DNA of 64,000 bases from Glandiceps talaboti (Eukaryota > Hemichordata > Enteropneusta > Spengelidae). Under the pieces are notes generated by a model, which was not told the origin of the DNA, ran no database searches, and worked only from the letters and a program-made list of their open reading frames with translations. Made by a program: the position numbers and the translations under genes. The stretch's first letter is position 1. Each line of letters begins with the position of its first letter. This document shows positions 11,225-23,086 of the stretch, piece by piece. The stretch spans positions 8,202,634 to 8,266,633 of the forward strand of contig NC_135562.1 in the NCBI RefSeq assembly GCF_964340395.1, written 5' to 3'.

Positions 11225-11665
11225 AATCAACTTCTACACAGTATATATGGTATACATGGTCTTTTCCCTAAGTGATTTTATGTGTTCTTCTATCATTGTG
11301 TTTAGTTGTCTCCCACTTTCTCCAATGTAGGAACCAGTGCAGGAATTACATTATTTTAATCCCATAGATGGCCCACACACACCTGTTCTGAAGGGGTCTT
11401 GTCTTTGGGAGCTACTACCAAGTTCCTGATTGTGCAGCCAGGCTTTAACTGAATGTTGTGCTTTTTAGAAATCCTGACTAGTTTTTTCTCTAAGACCGTA
11501 AGCATAAGGGGAGCACAACCATGCCAGGTGATTTAGCTCTGTCTCTACTTCTGTTGTTACCACTGCTTTTATCCTTGTTCATCCTACTTTGAGTGCGATC
11601 AAACACCCAGTTTGGGTATCCACATATGGACAGTGCTGTCATTCACTCTGCCGTCTTCTTTCGCA
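11225..11665 (-). mobile_element. Penelope-like element fragment with GIY-YIG endonuclease start
   Basis: Read on the - strand. One frame gives GYPNWVFDR-like sequence near 11600, then KPGCTIRNLVVAPKDKTPSE, and after a frame change CNSCTGSYIGESGRQLNT with the YIGE(S/T)GR motif at about 11310-11335. This order (linker, Cys pair, GIY-YIG) is that of the C-terminal end of Penelope-like retroelements. Frames are broken and the end of the endonuclease is missing, so it is a dead fragment. It sits in the unique spacer between orphan exon 9866 and copy B. Confidence 0.65.
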
Positions 11666-12386
11666 ACAATAGAGGGGTTGCAACAGTCAGTAACGCATGT
11701 GACCAGGTAGTCAATTCCGAAGCATTGTCAATAATCACGTGACGCTATTAACACCTGGCGAAAACATGCAGTCCACTGAAGAACTCAATCGAGTCTAGAC
11801 GAAATATTTGGACACGGTAACATTTCCTGCTTGTGATAAAATAACCTTTCTATATATCATGAAGCCAAGCTGATGAGTTTCGTTAGTTCTACAAAGTAAA
11901 TAAACTTTTTTTTCCATTCGATGAATTTCTTTTGGCACGAATACTGAGTAAGGCTCTGCTCAACCACTGGCCGAATATTATTTTGCTGCTGATCTCCAGC
12001 GGCACGTTTACAAGAACGAGCCCTTTGGTTTTGGAAACGTTAGAACCTTGGGTGAAAACCAATTCCTTTACAATTCTACTTCCAATATTGCTACCTGCAT
12101 AATATCGGATTTGACCTTTCAAACATTGAGTATCGCTAGTGCTGATGTTTGTGTTGTTGAAAGTTGAACATGACCAGTTATGACTTGTTGAAGTTATTTT
12201 TAGTAATCACCTAATCAATTTTATTGTATGCAATTTTTTTTTAGCGATTACATCGAACTCGTATACTTTGTTATGACATCAAATTCGAAATTCGATCTAC
12301 AATCATGTGATGTAACTGTAACTCACACCATTTTAACGGTCATAACTCAGTGTAATTAAATAGACATTGTAACATTAGCATTCGAC

Positions 12387-12443
12387 ATGGAAAACACTGC
12401 TGTTCTTCTTCTTGGCTGTCTTGTAGCTGTCCTTGTCTTCAAA
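12387..12443 (+). CDS. Copy B exon 1: signal-peptide exon
   Basis: ATG at 12387 gives MENTAVLLLGCLVAVLVFK and then a GTAAGT donor. About 270 bp of upstream sequence is shared with copy A, so the promoter was probably duplicated too. Confidence 0.8.
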
Positions 12444-12888
12444 GTAAGTTAAATTAGTTGGTTTATCATAGAATGAATGTGTTAATCCATTTTCCAACTT
12501 TTCCTGAAATACCGATGCAAATTACTGTTTTGTACGTCTTTTCATTAGGGATCCCTGCTTATGAAGTAATTCTATGTAAAATTAAGCCACCCCTGGAGAT
12601 GGTTTTCCAATGCTAAAAACTTTGAACTGCATGTGAGTTATAACCTTTGCAAATCAAATGATTTGAAATATCGTAACATGTTAAAATCAAAACGTGAAAT
12701 GGAAATTAAATCCAAATTCTACAATCATAAAAATAAAATAAAAATATTCATTAAATTCATAGTAAATCAAAGAATAAGTAGCAAGTTTTAATCAAAACAT
12801 TACTAATATGTCAAAAACAAGTAATATGGAAGGAGACACAATATAAATAATAAATATTAACTTTAATTTTTTCTTCTATCATTTTTAG

Positions 12889-12922
12889 TCTCCGGCGCAC
12901 GCATGCTGTTGGGACGGTCCTG
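12889..12922 (+). CDS. Copy B exon 2: linker exon
   Basis: A 34-nt exon after ATTTTTAG and before GTAAGA; encodes SPAHACCWDGP. The extra Cys relative to copy A could pair with the free first Cys of a PAN domain (inference). Confidence 0.75.
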
Positions 12923-13410
12923 GTAAGACCTCTACATTAAATTTGTAGTCTTTGACCGAGCCCAAATTGTCAACTGAAGCCAATGTAGAAATGCGGTCAC
13001 GTAATTGAACTCAAAGCTATTAAGAAGCAAATTAGAACTGAAACAAGAAACTCAGTGACAAACGAGAGGTCTAGTATGTTCTACTAGTTGTGATGATACT
13101 TGTAATTGTAAACTCAGATGATCAAGCTATTCATGCATGGTGACGTATTTACCTTCGACAACGGAAGGTTATGTCATTGTTTAGTTATGTGTGTACGTCA
13201 TCCTTTTCTCGAAAACGACTGTCTCAATTCAAATGAAACCTGGGACACAATATTCTTTAAATCAGAATAATGGCTGACACTTGTAGTATTCATTACAATG
13301 TATTACTAATTTGAGTTAAAAAGCTACATCACCAAGCTTTAGAAAACATAATTTATGCGCTGTGTTACCATCAATCAGTTCTGCCTATAACCCTAAAGAC
13401 TATGTGTACA

Positions 13411-13413
<3 letters not shown>

Positions 13414-13488
<75 letters not shown>
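13414..13488. repeat. (CA)n microsatellite
   Basis: About 74 bp of uninterrupted CA in intron 2 of copy B. Confidence 0.95.
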
Positions 13489-13489
<1 letters not shown>

Positions 13490-13774
13490 CGAATCGTAAA
13501 ATATGTCCTTTCCTAATTGAAGGTAAAACTATTCAGTATCTGAATAAATATCCAGAGTCAGGTAACCAACAGTTGCTGTCTTGAAGTTTAAAGGTCAATA
13601 TGAAAGTGACATACTCATAAGGAGATTCCCTTATGACCCTGAATTCAGAATGTGACCTCTTCATACTTGGCATTTGTTAAAACCCATATTTCCATCAATC
13701 AACAGCTGCCGAGGTGTGCCCATTCAAGGTGTCAGCAGATATGTTTATCAAGGACAACAACGTCGTGACTCTAG

Positions 13775-14773
13775 CACTACGGGGAAAACGGGGTTCGATT
13801 TGTTCAGTACAGCGCCATCAACGAGAAACAAGTAAACTACTGACCTCGGGGTCATATCCATAGAAACTCCTACACTATAAGACTGTGAAAATAAGTGCAT
13901 CCATCAAAAGAAAGCTGAGGGAAGCAAAATCAGACCTCAGGCAGTGTAAGTTCGATGATTATATTAACCTAAACGGTGTGTTTGATGACCTAGAGAGAGC
14001 TGTGGATCTGTCCGTGAGGAGGAACGACAAAATAACGCCGGACAAGGCACAGTGGAGGCAGACTCTTGTGTATCCAATGTTTTTACCTAATCGAAATTGA
14101 ATAAATATTCATAAAGATTAGAATAAGAAGTCTAACATATTTACACTAACCACATACATTGTTCAGTATGAATCTTAACATCATGATATGCCTAGAATAA
14201 GCATGATCGCCCACAGTAAGTTGACAAGACGTTTGTTTACATTGACAACAGTGTACGCGTCCGTAGGTTCAACGCACGTACTACATCTTATAAAAGTGGA
14301 TGTGTTACCTGCTTCTACTCGTTGGTTCAATTTTTTCAGTTTGCGTTGTATGTACACAAAACTTTCACAGTAACTGTATTGCATGAATAACCAAAACTCT
14401 ATCGTTTTCGATTTTTCACTTATGCTACGTAACGTCTTCAATTTGTGTGGACCTTTTGCAGCAAATAACAAGCATTATACAGCAAGACGAGAACTGGCGC
14501 AGGCCTGCTTCAGTTCAAGGCCTCTATTTTCACTACAGTGTAACTTTAACGAAAAATAACCAACTGAAACATAGTTTTAACATATATTAACACAATGATG
14601 ACAAAATTAGATCGAATTCCTTCCTGATTATCCGTGTCCGGGAAAAAAATGACGACCGGCATCGGCGCCAAATACACACTTTCGAAAATGGCGCGTCTCA
14701 TTATCCAAGCTCATGAATAATTCATGAGAACGCGCTACCATGGAACGCAATCGCGTCAAATATCCCCGTAGTG
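13775..14773. mobile_element. CACTA (EnSpm-type) DNA element, 999 bp, non-autonomous
   Basis: The termini are an 11-bp perfect inverted repeat, CACTACGGGGA at the left and TCCCCGTAGTG at the right. It is flanked by AG at 13773-13774 and AG at 14774-14775, a 2-bp target duplication. Comparison with copy A confirms that excision of the element plus one AG restores the 243-nt exon. CACTA termini with a 2-3-bp duplication are typical of EnSpm/CACTA elements. At 999 bp it is too short for a transposase gene, so it must be mobilised in trans. It carries a 71-codon open frame (13885-14100). Confidence 0.85.
13885..14100 (+). CDS. Open frame inside the CACTA element, unknown
   Basis: About 71 codons, with no ATG at the start. 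It encodes a charged, helix-rich stretch including IKRKLREAKSDLRQCKFDD and FDDLERAVDLSVRR. I do not recognise it. It could be a captured host exon, a transposase remnant, or chance. Its compositional look (many K/R/D/E, few stop-prone codons) is more protein-like than the rest of the element. Confidence 0.3.
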   Translation: MKISASIKRKLREAKSDLRQCKFDDYINLNGVFDDLERAVDLSVRRNDKITPDKAQWRQTLVYPMFLPNRN

Positions 14774-15059
14774 AGACAGAGAAACCCCTGAATTGTGTGC
14801 CCAAGCATGTCTGGAAGAGACTGACTTTGTTTGCCGTTCATTTGACTATGGACATGATGAGGGAAAGTGTTATCTAAGTGACCAGAACGGTGCTACAGCT
14901 GAAATTGGAGAACAGCCGAGATGGTCCTTGTATGAAAGAATGATTTCAAGTTGGTATTTTAATGGTCAAATATTTTAGTTACAATTCTGTCATGGACTTG
15001 GAGACTCTGCAGACTTTTAACAGTAAAAAACAGCCTTAGCCGATTGCACACCCAGTTTG

Positions 15060-15600
<541 letters not shown>

Positions 15601-16927
15601 GCAAAATCGTACACTTCATTTACCTACCCATGATACATTTAATTATGATGCAGTCAATAGCCAAGCGAATATCTGTGTCTGCCAAAATATAAGTTAATGT
15701 GTAGGTAATATAGCAATTCAGTTGCATACTAATGTATTGACTCGAGTAAACTTTGGATATTAAAGACAGTCGTTCAAAGTAATTATGACTTTCGATGTGT
15801 ATGGTGGCCTTTTACATGTCCTTATTTTTTTAAACTGCTTACTGTGGGAGGGGGACATTCCCTCCTATACCCTTCCCTATAGCTACCATGGGGGATGCTG
15901 TTTCTTCCCAGAATCAAGGTTGAAAGAGAAAACCCTGCTAGCTAAGTATCTCCAAGTATAGATTACAGCTGAATGTGGGACCTTTTCCGCAAGTCCACAT
16001 ATATTTGTAAAGAATCTTTTCATATTTGTTATGTATGGTCGCCAACCACAGTCTTTAAATATTTGCGTAAATTTGCATAAATCAGTAAAAGTCAACTATA
16101 TGCTATCACACTGGAAAAATTTCATATTCCTAGTAAATAAGGTACTTTGTATTCCTCAATAGGGAAGTAAAATTTTCATAATACAACTATGATTCCTATG
16201 TTGGCAATTGTGGTCTGAGCTTATATTACCAGAATGACAAGAGAAACTTAATTTTAGAGCAGCATGCATAAAGTAGTGAAGTCAGAGGACATCTTGGTAT
16301 CAACATTAATCTTTCTTTATACATTCTGGTGAGAATTTACCGGTAATATTGTGAAAATCACACGGTGATTAATCACTAGCTTTCCAAGACAGTAACATTC
16401 TTCAAGCACTTTTCAAAAGAGCTCTGAATTCTTAATTCTTCTTCCATCACACCATTCTCGTAATAATAGGGGGAAATACCATTTTCAGTAATGGGCATTG
16501 TTGTTATAATATGACAAGAGCCCTATATTTCATGATTCAGCTGTCAAAAGCATCTTATTTGCCAGAACTATGGGCTTTTTTTAGTGTAGCAAAACGTTTT
16601 GAATTTTCTGATTTACGCACATTTATGTAAATCTTTAGACACATTTTGTGCTCTTAATTCAGTGTGAATATTTGCAAATTAAGGCATTTCACAGAACTAC
16701 ATGTATGTGTTTGATAGTGACCACCTTATTTTTTTCTGATCTATGCAAATTTATGCAAGTGGCGTTAATTGTAGTTTGTGGACAGGACCACAATCACTGT
16801 AAGAATGCTTTGATACGAGATACCGCTCAGCCGTCATTGCCTCCTGGGCCTGTACTCTTCTTGCAACTCAATCTGTTTCCATTGCAACTGTACCTAAACG
16901 ATATCTATGTGTATTTTCTTTCTACAG

Positions 16928-17176
16928 GTGACTCACTGTGTCAGTTTAAACAGAGGAATGGACTATCCATGGTAGATGTACATGACATTAACACTAAGTC
17001 TATGAAAGGTACCCAGGAGGAGTGCGCCAAGGCCTGTCTAGAAACGACTTCGTTTGAATGTCTTTCATTCAGCTATAAACGGAGTACTGGACAGTGTTTC
17101 CTCCACAAACAGGACAGGACAACTTCCAAAACAAGGGAAGCAGATGGATGGTATTTCTTTGAAAGAAGCGATATTG
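16928..17176 (+). CDS. Copy B exon 4: PAN domain 2
   Basis: 249 nt, phase 1 at both ends, acceptor TCTACAG, donor GTAAGA. Encodes SLCQFK… ECAKAC… ECLSFSYKRSTGQCFLHK… WYFFERS. All five Cys present. Confidence 0.8.
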
Positions 17177-17715
17177 GTAAGAAATGTCATTAACTTTGAA
17201 GGTGCCGAGACAGAATTCAGCTTTCCGCATTGTCAAAATATTCAACAATACAGTTCGAAAATGATGAACTGTTCATGACCAGATTCAAAACTTATCAACG
17301 TTATTTGATGACAGTGTGACGATGGCTGATCACTGACAGCAATTGTGAGTTTTACATCAAACAATTGTTTTACTGAATACGTTTGACAGTAATTTCATTT
17401 ATATCTTCGATAGTGTCTTGATGTCTGATATGAGAAATATTAATCAGTGTGAGCGAGAAGGTTGGAAACTTGTAAAAACATGACAATTTCATTACATTTA
17501 ATGGCCATATAGTAATATGGATTTGACGAATGAAATGCTTGGACAACCCAATTGAATCTGGTATGTGCACCAAGCCATTTACATTATCATGATAAAGTCG
17601 GTAATTTATTTTTATGGAATAATTATCTCAAAAAGATATGTGTTTTTTCAAATGCAGTCATTCATGTATTTGGGAATATAAGCTTATAAATAATAGTTTA
17701 TTTTCATTTTCACAG

Positions 17716-17958
17716 TTAGTGCTCTCTGTAACTTCATGGCGAACCATGGTGTATATGGAAAACCTGGTTTAAAGACGATAATGGACAAATCTACGCCTGA
17801 GGAATGTGCATTTGCATGTCAGATTGAGGAGGATTATATCTGCAAATCTTTCAACTACAATCACAACACTGGAAAATGTTATTTCTCGAACCAAGGTGGA
17901 GAACTTGGTGAACTGAGCAAGGCCGACGGATGGTCCTTCTACCAGAGAATGTTGTCAT
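17716..17958 (+). CDS. Copy B exon 5: PAN domain 3
   Basis: 243 nt, acceptor TTCACAG, donor GTAAGT. Encodes ALCNFMANHG… ECAFAC… ICKSFNYNHNTGKCYFS… WSFYQRM. First Cys retained, unlike copy A. Confidence 0.8.
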
Positions 17959-18049
17959 GTAAGTATCACTTGAAGATGACATTTGTATTTCTCTCAAGAT
18001 GAAACAATTCACACTGATTTCATATTTTTGTGACTAGATGTGAATAATA

Positions 18050-18330
18050 AATCTTCTCCAATATGTCTCCTAATTCAGCTAAGAAAAATACGAGTGACCT
18101 ATGGAGCCTTGTCAGTACGAGTCTAGACAAGTAGTGACAAACACTTACATCACAAATATTGTCTTGTTGAATGAAGAAAAATACAGGGAGAAAATATAAT
18201 TATACCTCGGCATCCATATTATAAGTAAATGCGGGAAATAAATACAGTTGGAATGTTTTGAATCATATATTGAGCACCGCAGAACCAGTAACGTAGACAC
18301 GGATTCAACGAAAATAATATCGCTTGTGCA
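18050..18330. repeat. Foldback MITE-like element F1 (copy in intron 5 of B)
   Basis: Matches 6640-6925 in position and sequence, including GTCAGTACGAGTCTAGACAA and GCAGAACCAGTAACGTAGAC. Confidence 0.65.
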
Positions 18331-18523
18331 TGTTATAATTCATATTAACAGTTATTTTGTATTTATGCATTGTCTGATATTTGATATTCTTTGAATGGTA
18401 TAGATTATTTTACAATCCAATCAGTCCATTTTACATTCATACATATCTTTTGAAATATATATTTACATACATGTAATATGACTTGCGTTTATACAAGTGT
18501 TTGTGTGCACTCTTTACCAACAG

Positions 18524-18765
18524 CTGACGCACTGTGTCATTTTGAAGTGTCCAATCGAAGATTCATCGTTGGCGACAGTAAAGAGAAATTAGTGGTGGAC
18601 ACATCTGAAAAATGCGCTAAGGCATGCATGGACGCTACAGGATACCACTGTCGTTCGTTTAACTATGGGAAGGCAGACGGCAGTTGTTATCTGAGTGATA
18701 TGGATAGTAAGACCGCTAAAATTGAAGAGGTCGACGGATGGTATTTGTATGAGATAGTTTTCTAG
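18524..18765 (+). CDS. Copy B exon 6: PAN domain 4 and stop
   Basis: 242 nt, acceptor ACCAACAG, TAG at 18763-18765. Encodes ALCHFEV… KCAKACMDATGYHCRSFNYG… SCYLSD… WYLYEIVF, nearly identical to copy A. Confidence 0.8.
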
Positions 18766-19202
18766 ACAAGTTAGGAAAATGGGGTCAAAGTTCATACGGA
18801 TTTGAGGCTTTCTTAGGTATTTTAGCTCAGAGATTCGTATGTGTTTTTCAAGTCTAATGCATTTCTAATTAAGGATCTCTAGATTTGAGTCAACAAGTTT
18901 TTGTACTAATATTACTGTATTAAGAGTACATCTCAGACAACCATCAAAACTGGTTGTCTGAGGTTATAGCATGTGACACTCTTTAGGCTACCCATAAAAC
19001 CTGGAGTGAAAAGGGTACGAAATTGCGGATATTTGCTTCGAAGTAATGTTCTTGATTACGATTAGTTCCGTTACATATATTACACACAAATTGATTAGCC
19101 AAAGGGTCTCTCCTGGGGAATTCCAGTACAATAGGAGTTTACGCCAGAGGCTATGATCTACCCAACTGTACGAGTATTACTATTGACTACTGACGCCTTC
19201 AG

Positions 19203-19560
19203 ATATTTTACAGATTGATTAATGAGAATTGTCGTTCATAATTCAACAATGTCTATTGTACCATGATTTTATTTGTTGCATTAATATTACTACATTCAAA
19301 TGCCAATAACCGCTGTCCGTCCTACTTAGGATAATTGACATTGTTAAGGATTGTTAAGAAATCAAAGATTTAAAGAATTTGGTAGAAATTATAATATTAT
19401 GCAAATCTCGCCAATTATAAACATTTAAAACAAAATATCGTAAATGACAACTTGCTAGTATACACTATATATATTTATCATTACAACACATTTCAGTATC
19501 TGTCTGACTGAATGTTTGATAGCCGTGGTAACAAATTTGCCTTTGAAGTTTGCTAAATTT
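19203..19560. repeat. Inverted-copy segment at distal edge of duplication unit B
   Basis: Reverse-complement counterpart of 9267-9570. The sequence to its left (…CTGACGCCTTCAGATATT) is in direct orientation in both units, so the change of orientation happens at one sharp point. Confidence 0.75.
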
Positions 19561-20640
19561 TCAAAATTGTAACAAGTGTAGTTTTAGCGGTGTTATACAT
19601 GTACTACATGTATACATGTAATACATGTAGTTTTAGCGGTGTTATACTACGTGAAGATATACTTTTATGAGGAAATCTCAGTGATTTTTATGAATGAGTG
19701 CAATGACATTAAAATTAGTTTAACCTAAGATTCTTTGTGTGTATGTTTGTGGTGGGCGAGGGAAGAAGGAAAGTTAGACAGACACTTTATATTTGGTTTT
19801 AATGTCTTTCTCGAGAAGGATTTGCTCAATAAAATGAAAAGAATATTGTTACATACTTCTCTGGGAGAAGTCTGTTGTAAAATTTATGCATGATCTATTA
19901 TCCCACATTTCCACTTTTCACGTTTTCATGTGTGTTTTTAAAATAGTTTAGCATATTGGTTATATTTTTTGCGTGTACTTCAATAGGATTATGCTAAACA
20001 TGAAATGAAGCACACAATATAGTGTCATTTTTCTTTGGATATTCAACATCTAATTATATGTTTTGGTAAAAGATTTATTTAATTGGCATATTTTATTATC
20101 TTCGTGTATATCTGAAATTCGTTTTCATTGTTACAGGAGGAAATCTGTTTAAAGGAACTTTATTAAAACGTACTTAGTGATCATATTCAAGAACTGAATA
20201 CTATAAGTAGTTATGTATTCATGCCAATCTTTACATTTGTTGTTCTACCAAATATGTACACGTGTACTTTTGTGACCTAATGATAAACAAAAATATTTAT
20301 TAGTGGTTACATGATAAAAAGTGATTTGTTGGGAATCAACATATAGGTACATTAAGGTATAGAGGAGCAGATCAAATTGTTTTGCTTCTCATCATTCAGA
20401 TTACCTTGGAGAGTACACTGGTGTGTCTGTAAACTAAACAGATGTAAACTAAATGCCATGTGCAAGTCATGACAGCAAGACTTTTGATGATACAATACAT
20501 GAAATAGCTCCGGCACTGAAGTGTGAATGAATGAATACAGCACCTTCTGACAGAACCTGAAACTATCCCCCAGGCATATTCATAACTACACCTCTCTTAT
20601 GGGAGGTAAAATGTACTACTAGTATACAAGTCGTTAGCAA
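19561..20640. other. Intergenic sequence between PAN cluster and the macrodomain gene
   Basis: AT-rich, no supported exon. It holds a short local duplication of GTAGTTTTAGCGGTGTTATAC at about 19579-19600 and 19627-19648, separated by palindromic TACATGTA units. Confidence 0.4.
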
Positions 20641-20645
20641 AGGCA

Positions 20646-20649
<4 letters not shown>

Positions 20650-20730
<81 letters not shown>
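20650..20730. repeat. (AT)n microsatellite
   Basis: About 80 bp of pure AT, self-complementary. Confidence 0.95.
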
Positions 20731-20733
<3 letters not shown>

Positions 20734-21046
20734 AGACTGTTTTAGCTACTAAATACCACACCTTTCGCTATGTGGACTACTGTTCGATAATCAAGACCAC
20801 TAGGTCTTTCGGATTCATCTTAATATGCATGGCATGAGGCAATATTCCAAACTCACAAAATCATACTAATAGGATTATTTTCCACAAACAATGTTATTGA
20901 TGTGATCAGACTGTGGTCTGTGTGGACTTGAATATATACATGTTATAGATAGTGCGCCCCCCCCCCTCCCATGTAAATTGCAACCCGCTAATGTCGGCAT
21001 TATCAGTCAATGTTAGTGAAAATGTAACGCTCATGCCGGGGTACAG

Positions 21047-22111
21047 TTAATCGGAGTCATCCAGATGACTAACTTTGTATCTTTGTTGTTTTTGTTCAAC
21101 TGTACGAATTTTCCGTGTGTGTTTCTTGCCGACTGGACGCTGGTATTGTTGGAGCTCTCGTTGAAACGTTGATTGCATCACTGCAATTGTTGTCTTGTCT
21201 ATATCCACCACTCGGATTGTCTTCAGACTTCCAGGAGAACGACTTGATGTACCAAATTCCTTAATAGCATCAAACATTGCTTCAGCACAAACATTTTTAG
21301 GAGCGCCATACACTCCTGTGTTGACGGCTGGTAAAGCTATGGACGAAGCCTTCAACTTGTTCTCTGCATACATGAGGCTGTTATGAACAGTCTTTCGCAG
21401 GATGTCTTGACTGGGACTGTTGTCTTTCCATGCCACTCCTATTGCATGAAGTACATATTTGCATGGCAGGTTATAAGCTCCAGTGTGCACGACTTCTGAA
21501 GGAGCCAATTTCAACTGTCGACTTTTGACAATCTGGTGGCTCTCCCTCTGTAACCCATGCCCTGCTACACGAACCAGTGCTCCCGCTAGGCCTCCACCAT
21601 GTTCTAATACTTCATTTGCTGAATTTACGACTACATCTACAGATTCACGTGTCATGTCACCACAGCAGATATCTACAGTAATTCCCCATGGGGTCTTCAA
21701 TGTCAAAGTGTCTAAATCCATCTCACTGCTCTTTTGAATACCATAGCCTGTATATTTTTGGCGTAAACTCTCCTTTTCATCCCACCACCTTTTCCCCATG
21801 CTGGCAGTCTGAATAGGATGCTGCTGATAACTTTTTGTCTCTCGTTTGCTACGTGCTAGTCTTGTTTCCTCCTCATCGTTACCTTGTTGAATGATACGTG
21901 ACATCCTTAGACCATTACCTTTCCTCTCGACTTCAACTGATGCACCTTCGGGAGTGCTCCTTCTTGTATAGGCATCTGAAGAAGTTAATGTGTTTTGAAA
22001 ACCGCTCAAACCGCTTGCGTTTGTGTCTGTCATTCCTTGATCAAAGAATATCTTCTTACTTTTCGTTTTTCCTGAACTTGACATTTTTGGAACAAGGATA
22101 TCCTCTTTCAT
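21047..22111 (-). CDS. Macrodomain gene exon 8: linker, macrodomain and stop
   Basis: 1065 nt, phase 0 acceptor (CCTTTTTGTAG) and TAA at 21047-21049. The first ~130 residues are polar and basic. The macrodomain begins near LKTPWGITVDICCGDMT; it has NSAN, the GGG loop, and NTGVYGAPKNVCAEAMF. After VVDIDKTTIAVMQ a Lys/Arg/Gln-rich tail (KKHTRKIR) ends the protein. No second macrodomain, WWE or ART sequence follows. Confidence 0.9.
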   Translation of the reverse strand: MKEDILVPKMSSSGKTKSKKIFFDQGMTDTNASGLSGFQNTLTSSDAYTRRSTPEGASVEVERKGNGLRMSRIIQQGNDEEETRLARSKRETKSYQQHPIQTASMGKRWWDEKESLRQKYTGYGIQKSSEMDLDTLTLKTPWGITVDICCGDMTRESVDVVVNSANEVLEHGGGLAGALVRVAGHGLQRESHQIVKSRQLKLAPSEVVHTGAYNLPCKYVLHAIGVAWKDNSPSQDILRKTVHNSLMYAENKLKASSIALPAVNTGVYGAPKNVCAEAMFDAIKEFGTSSRSPGSLKTIRVVDIDKTTIAVMQSTFQRELQQYQRPVGKKHTRKIRTVEQKQQRYKVSHLDDSD

Positions 22112-23051
22112 CTACAAAAAGGTAGATAAACAGATATTTCACTTATTTGAATAATTTGATGGGAGGGATGTGTGTATGCAATATAATACAGGCTGGCATA
22201 GAGTGAAACTGGCAACATACTTTTATTTTACTTCAATAAATCTTTACCCATTTGGTGTTACTCATTTCATTGATAAATTATGAAAGTTTCAAACACAAAG
22301 AAATGTAAGAAAAATGTAATAGTCTAGGAACGAGTCTGCAAACTCATTAAACAGAAACTCACCTGATCGTGTTGTTTTTGATAAGAATCAGAGACTGCCG
22401 AGTCGCTCATGGTGTAGTGTTGCTTGGATTCATGATGAGCCTCTCGCCGAGTGACAATAGATGGTCTGCTCTCAGACAGGCTTGCTTTACCTTCAGATCT
22501 GACAGAATGTTGATTCGGAGGTTGTGTCTGTTTGACATCATCATCTATAACAGTTTGATTGCGGATATCTATTGAGACCCCACGTTTATTCTCTGACGAT
22601 TCATCGATCTTGCTTTCCTCAGATTGGGCAAGTAACTGGCCTTTGTATTGGTCTTCCTCACTCTGACTTGACTCAATCAGTGTAGTGACAATACTGGTTT
22701 GTATTTCAGCCTTGGTGTCTGGAGACAACAATTTCTGGATTTCCTTGTTGACTTTTTCTACAGCCATCTTTGTACCTTGCAGTCGTAGACTACCATCAGG
22801 CTCAACGTCTACTCTTACCTGGAATAAGACATAAATAATAAAAGGTTTACTCTATTTACTTGTGCTTACCATCAACATTTGGGATTATGAAGCTATTACT
22901 TTTCATGAATGTCTCCTGAAATCTATGTTTGTACAATTATCTGATTTCTCTTAGCAACATGTATGTATGTATGTATGTATGTATGTATGTATGTATGTGT
23001 GTGTGTATGTATGTATGTATGTATGTGTGTGTGTATGTATGTATGTATGTA

Positions 23052-23086
<35 letters not shown>

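Larger units (their letters stand above)
9920..12000. other. Spacer between orphan exon and copy B
   Basis: Apart from the SINE, microsatellite and Penelope fragment, I see no exon. From about 12040 onward the sequence aligns with the copy A upstream region (shared ATTGCGACCTGCAT-like and GTGCTGATGTTTGTGTTG). Confidence 0.5.
13706..14949 (+). pseudogene. Copy B exon 3: PAN domain 1, transposon-interrupted
   Basis: The left part (13706-13774) encodes VCPFKVSADMFIKDNNVVTL and then meets the element terminus. The right part (14774-14949) resumes with RETPELCAQAC… CRSFDYG… KCYLSD… WSLYERM. No other frame disruption is seen in either half, so the insertion may be fairly recent. Confidence 0.8.

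Noticed and set aside
14181-14471. 96-codon - strand frame inside the CACTA element
   Set aside because: No motif, low-complexity ends, and no support from copy A. Likely chance.
21195-22125. + strand frames opposite the macrodomain exon, and similar ones opposite 24245-25900
   Set aside because: Antisense shadows of real coding exons; no independent signals.
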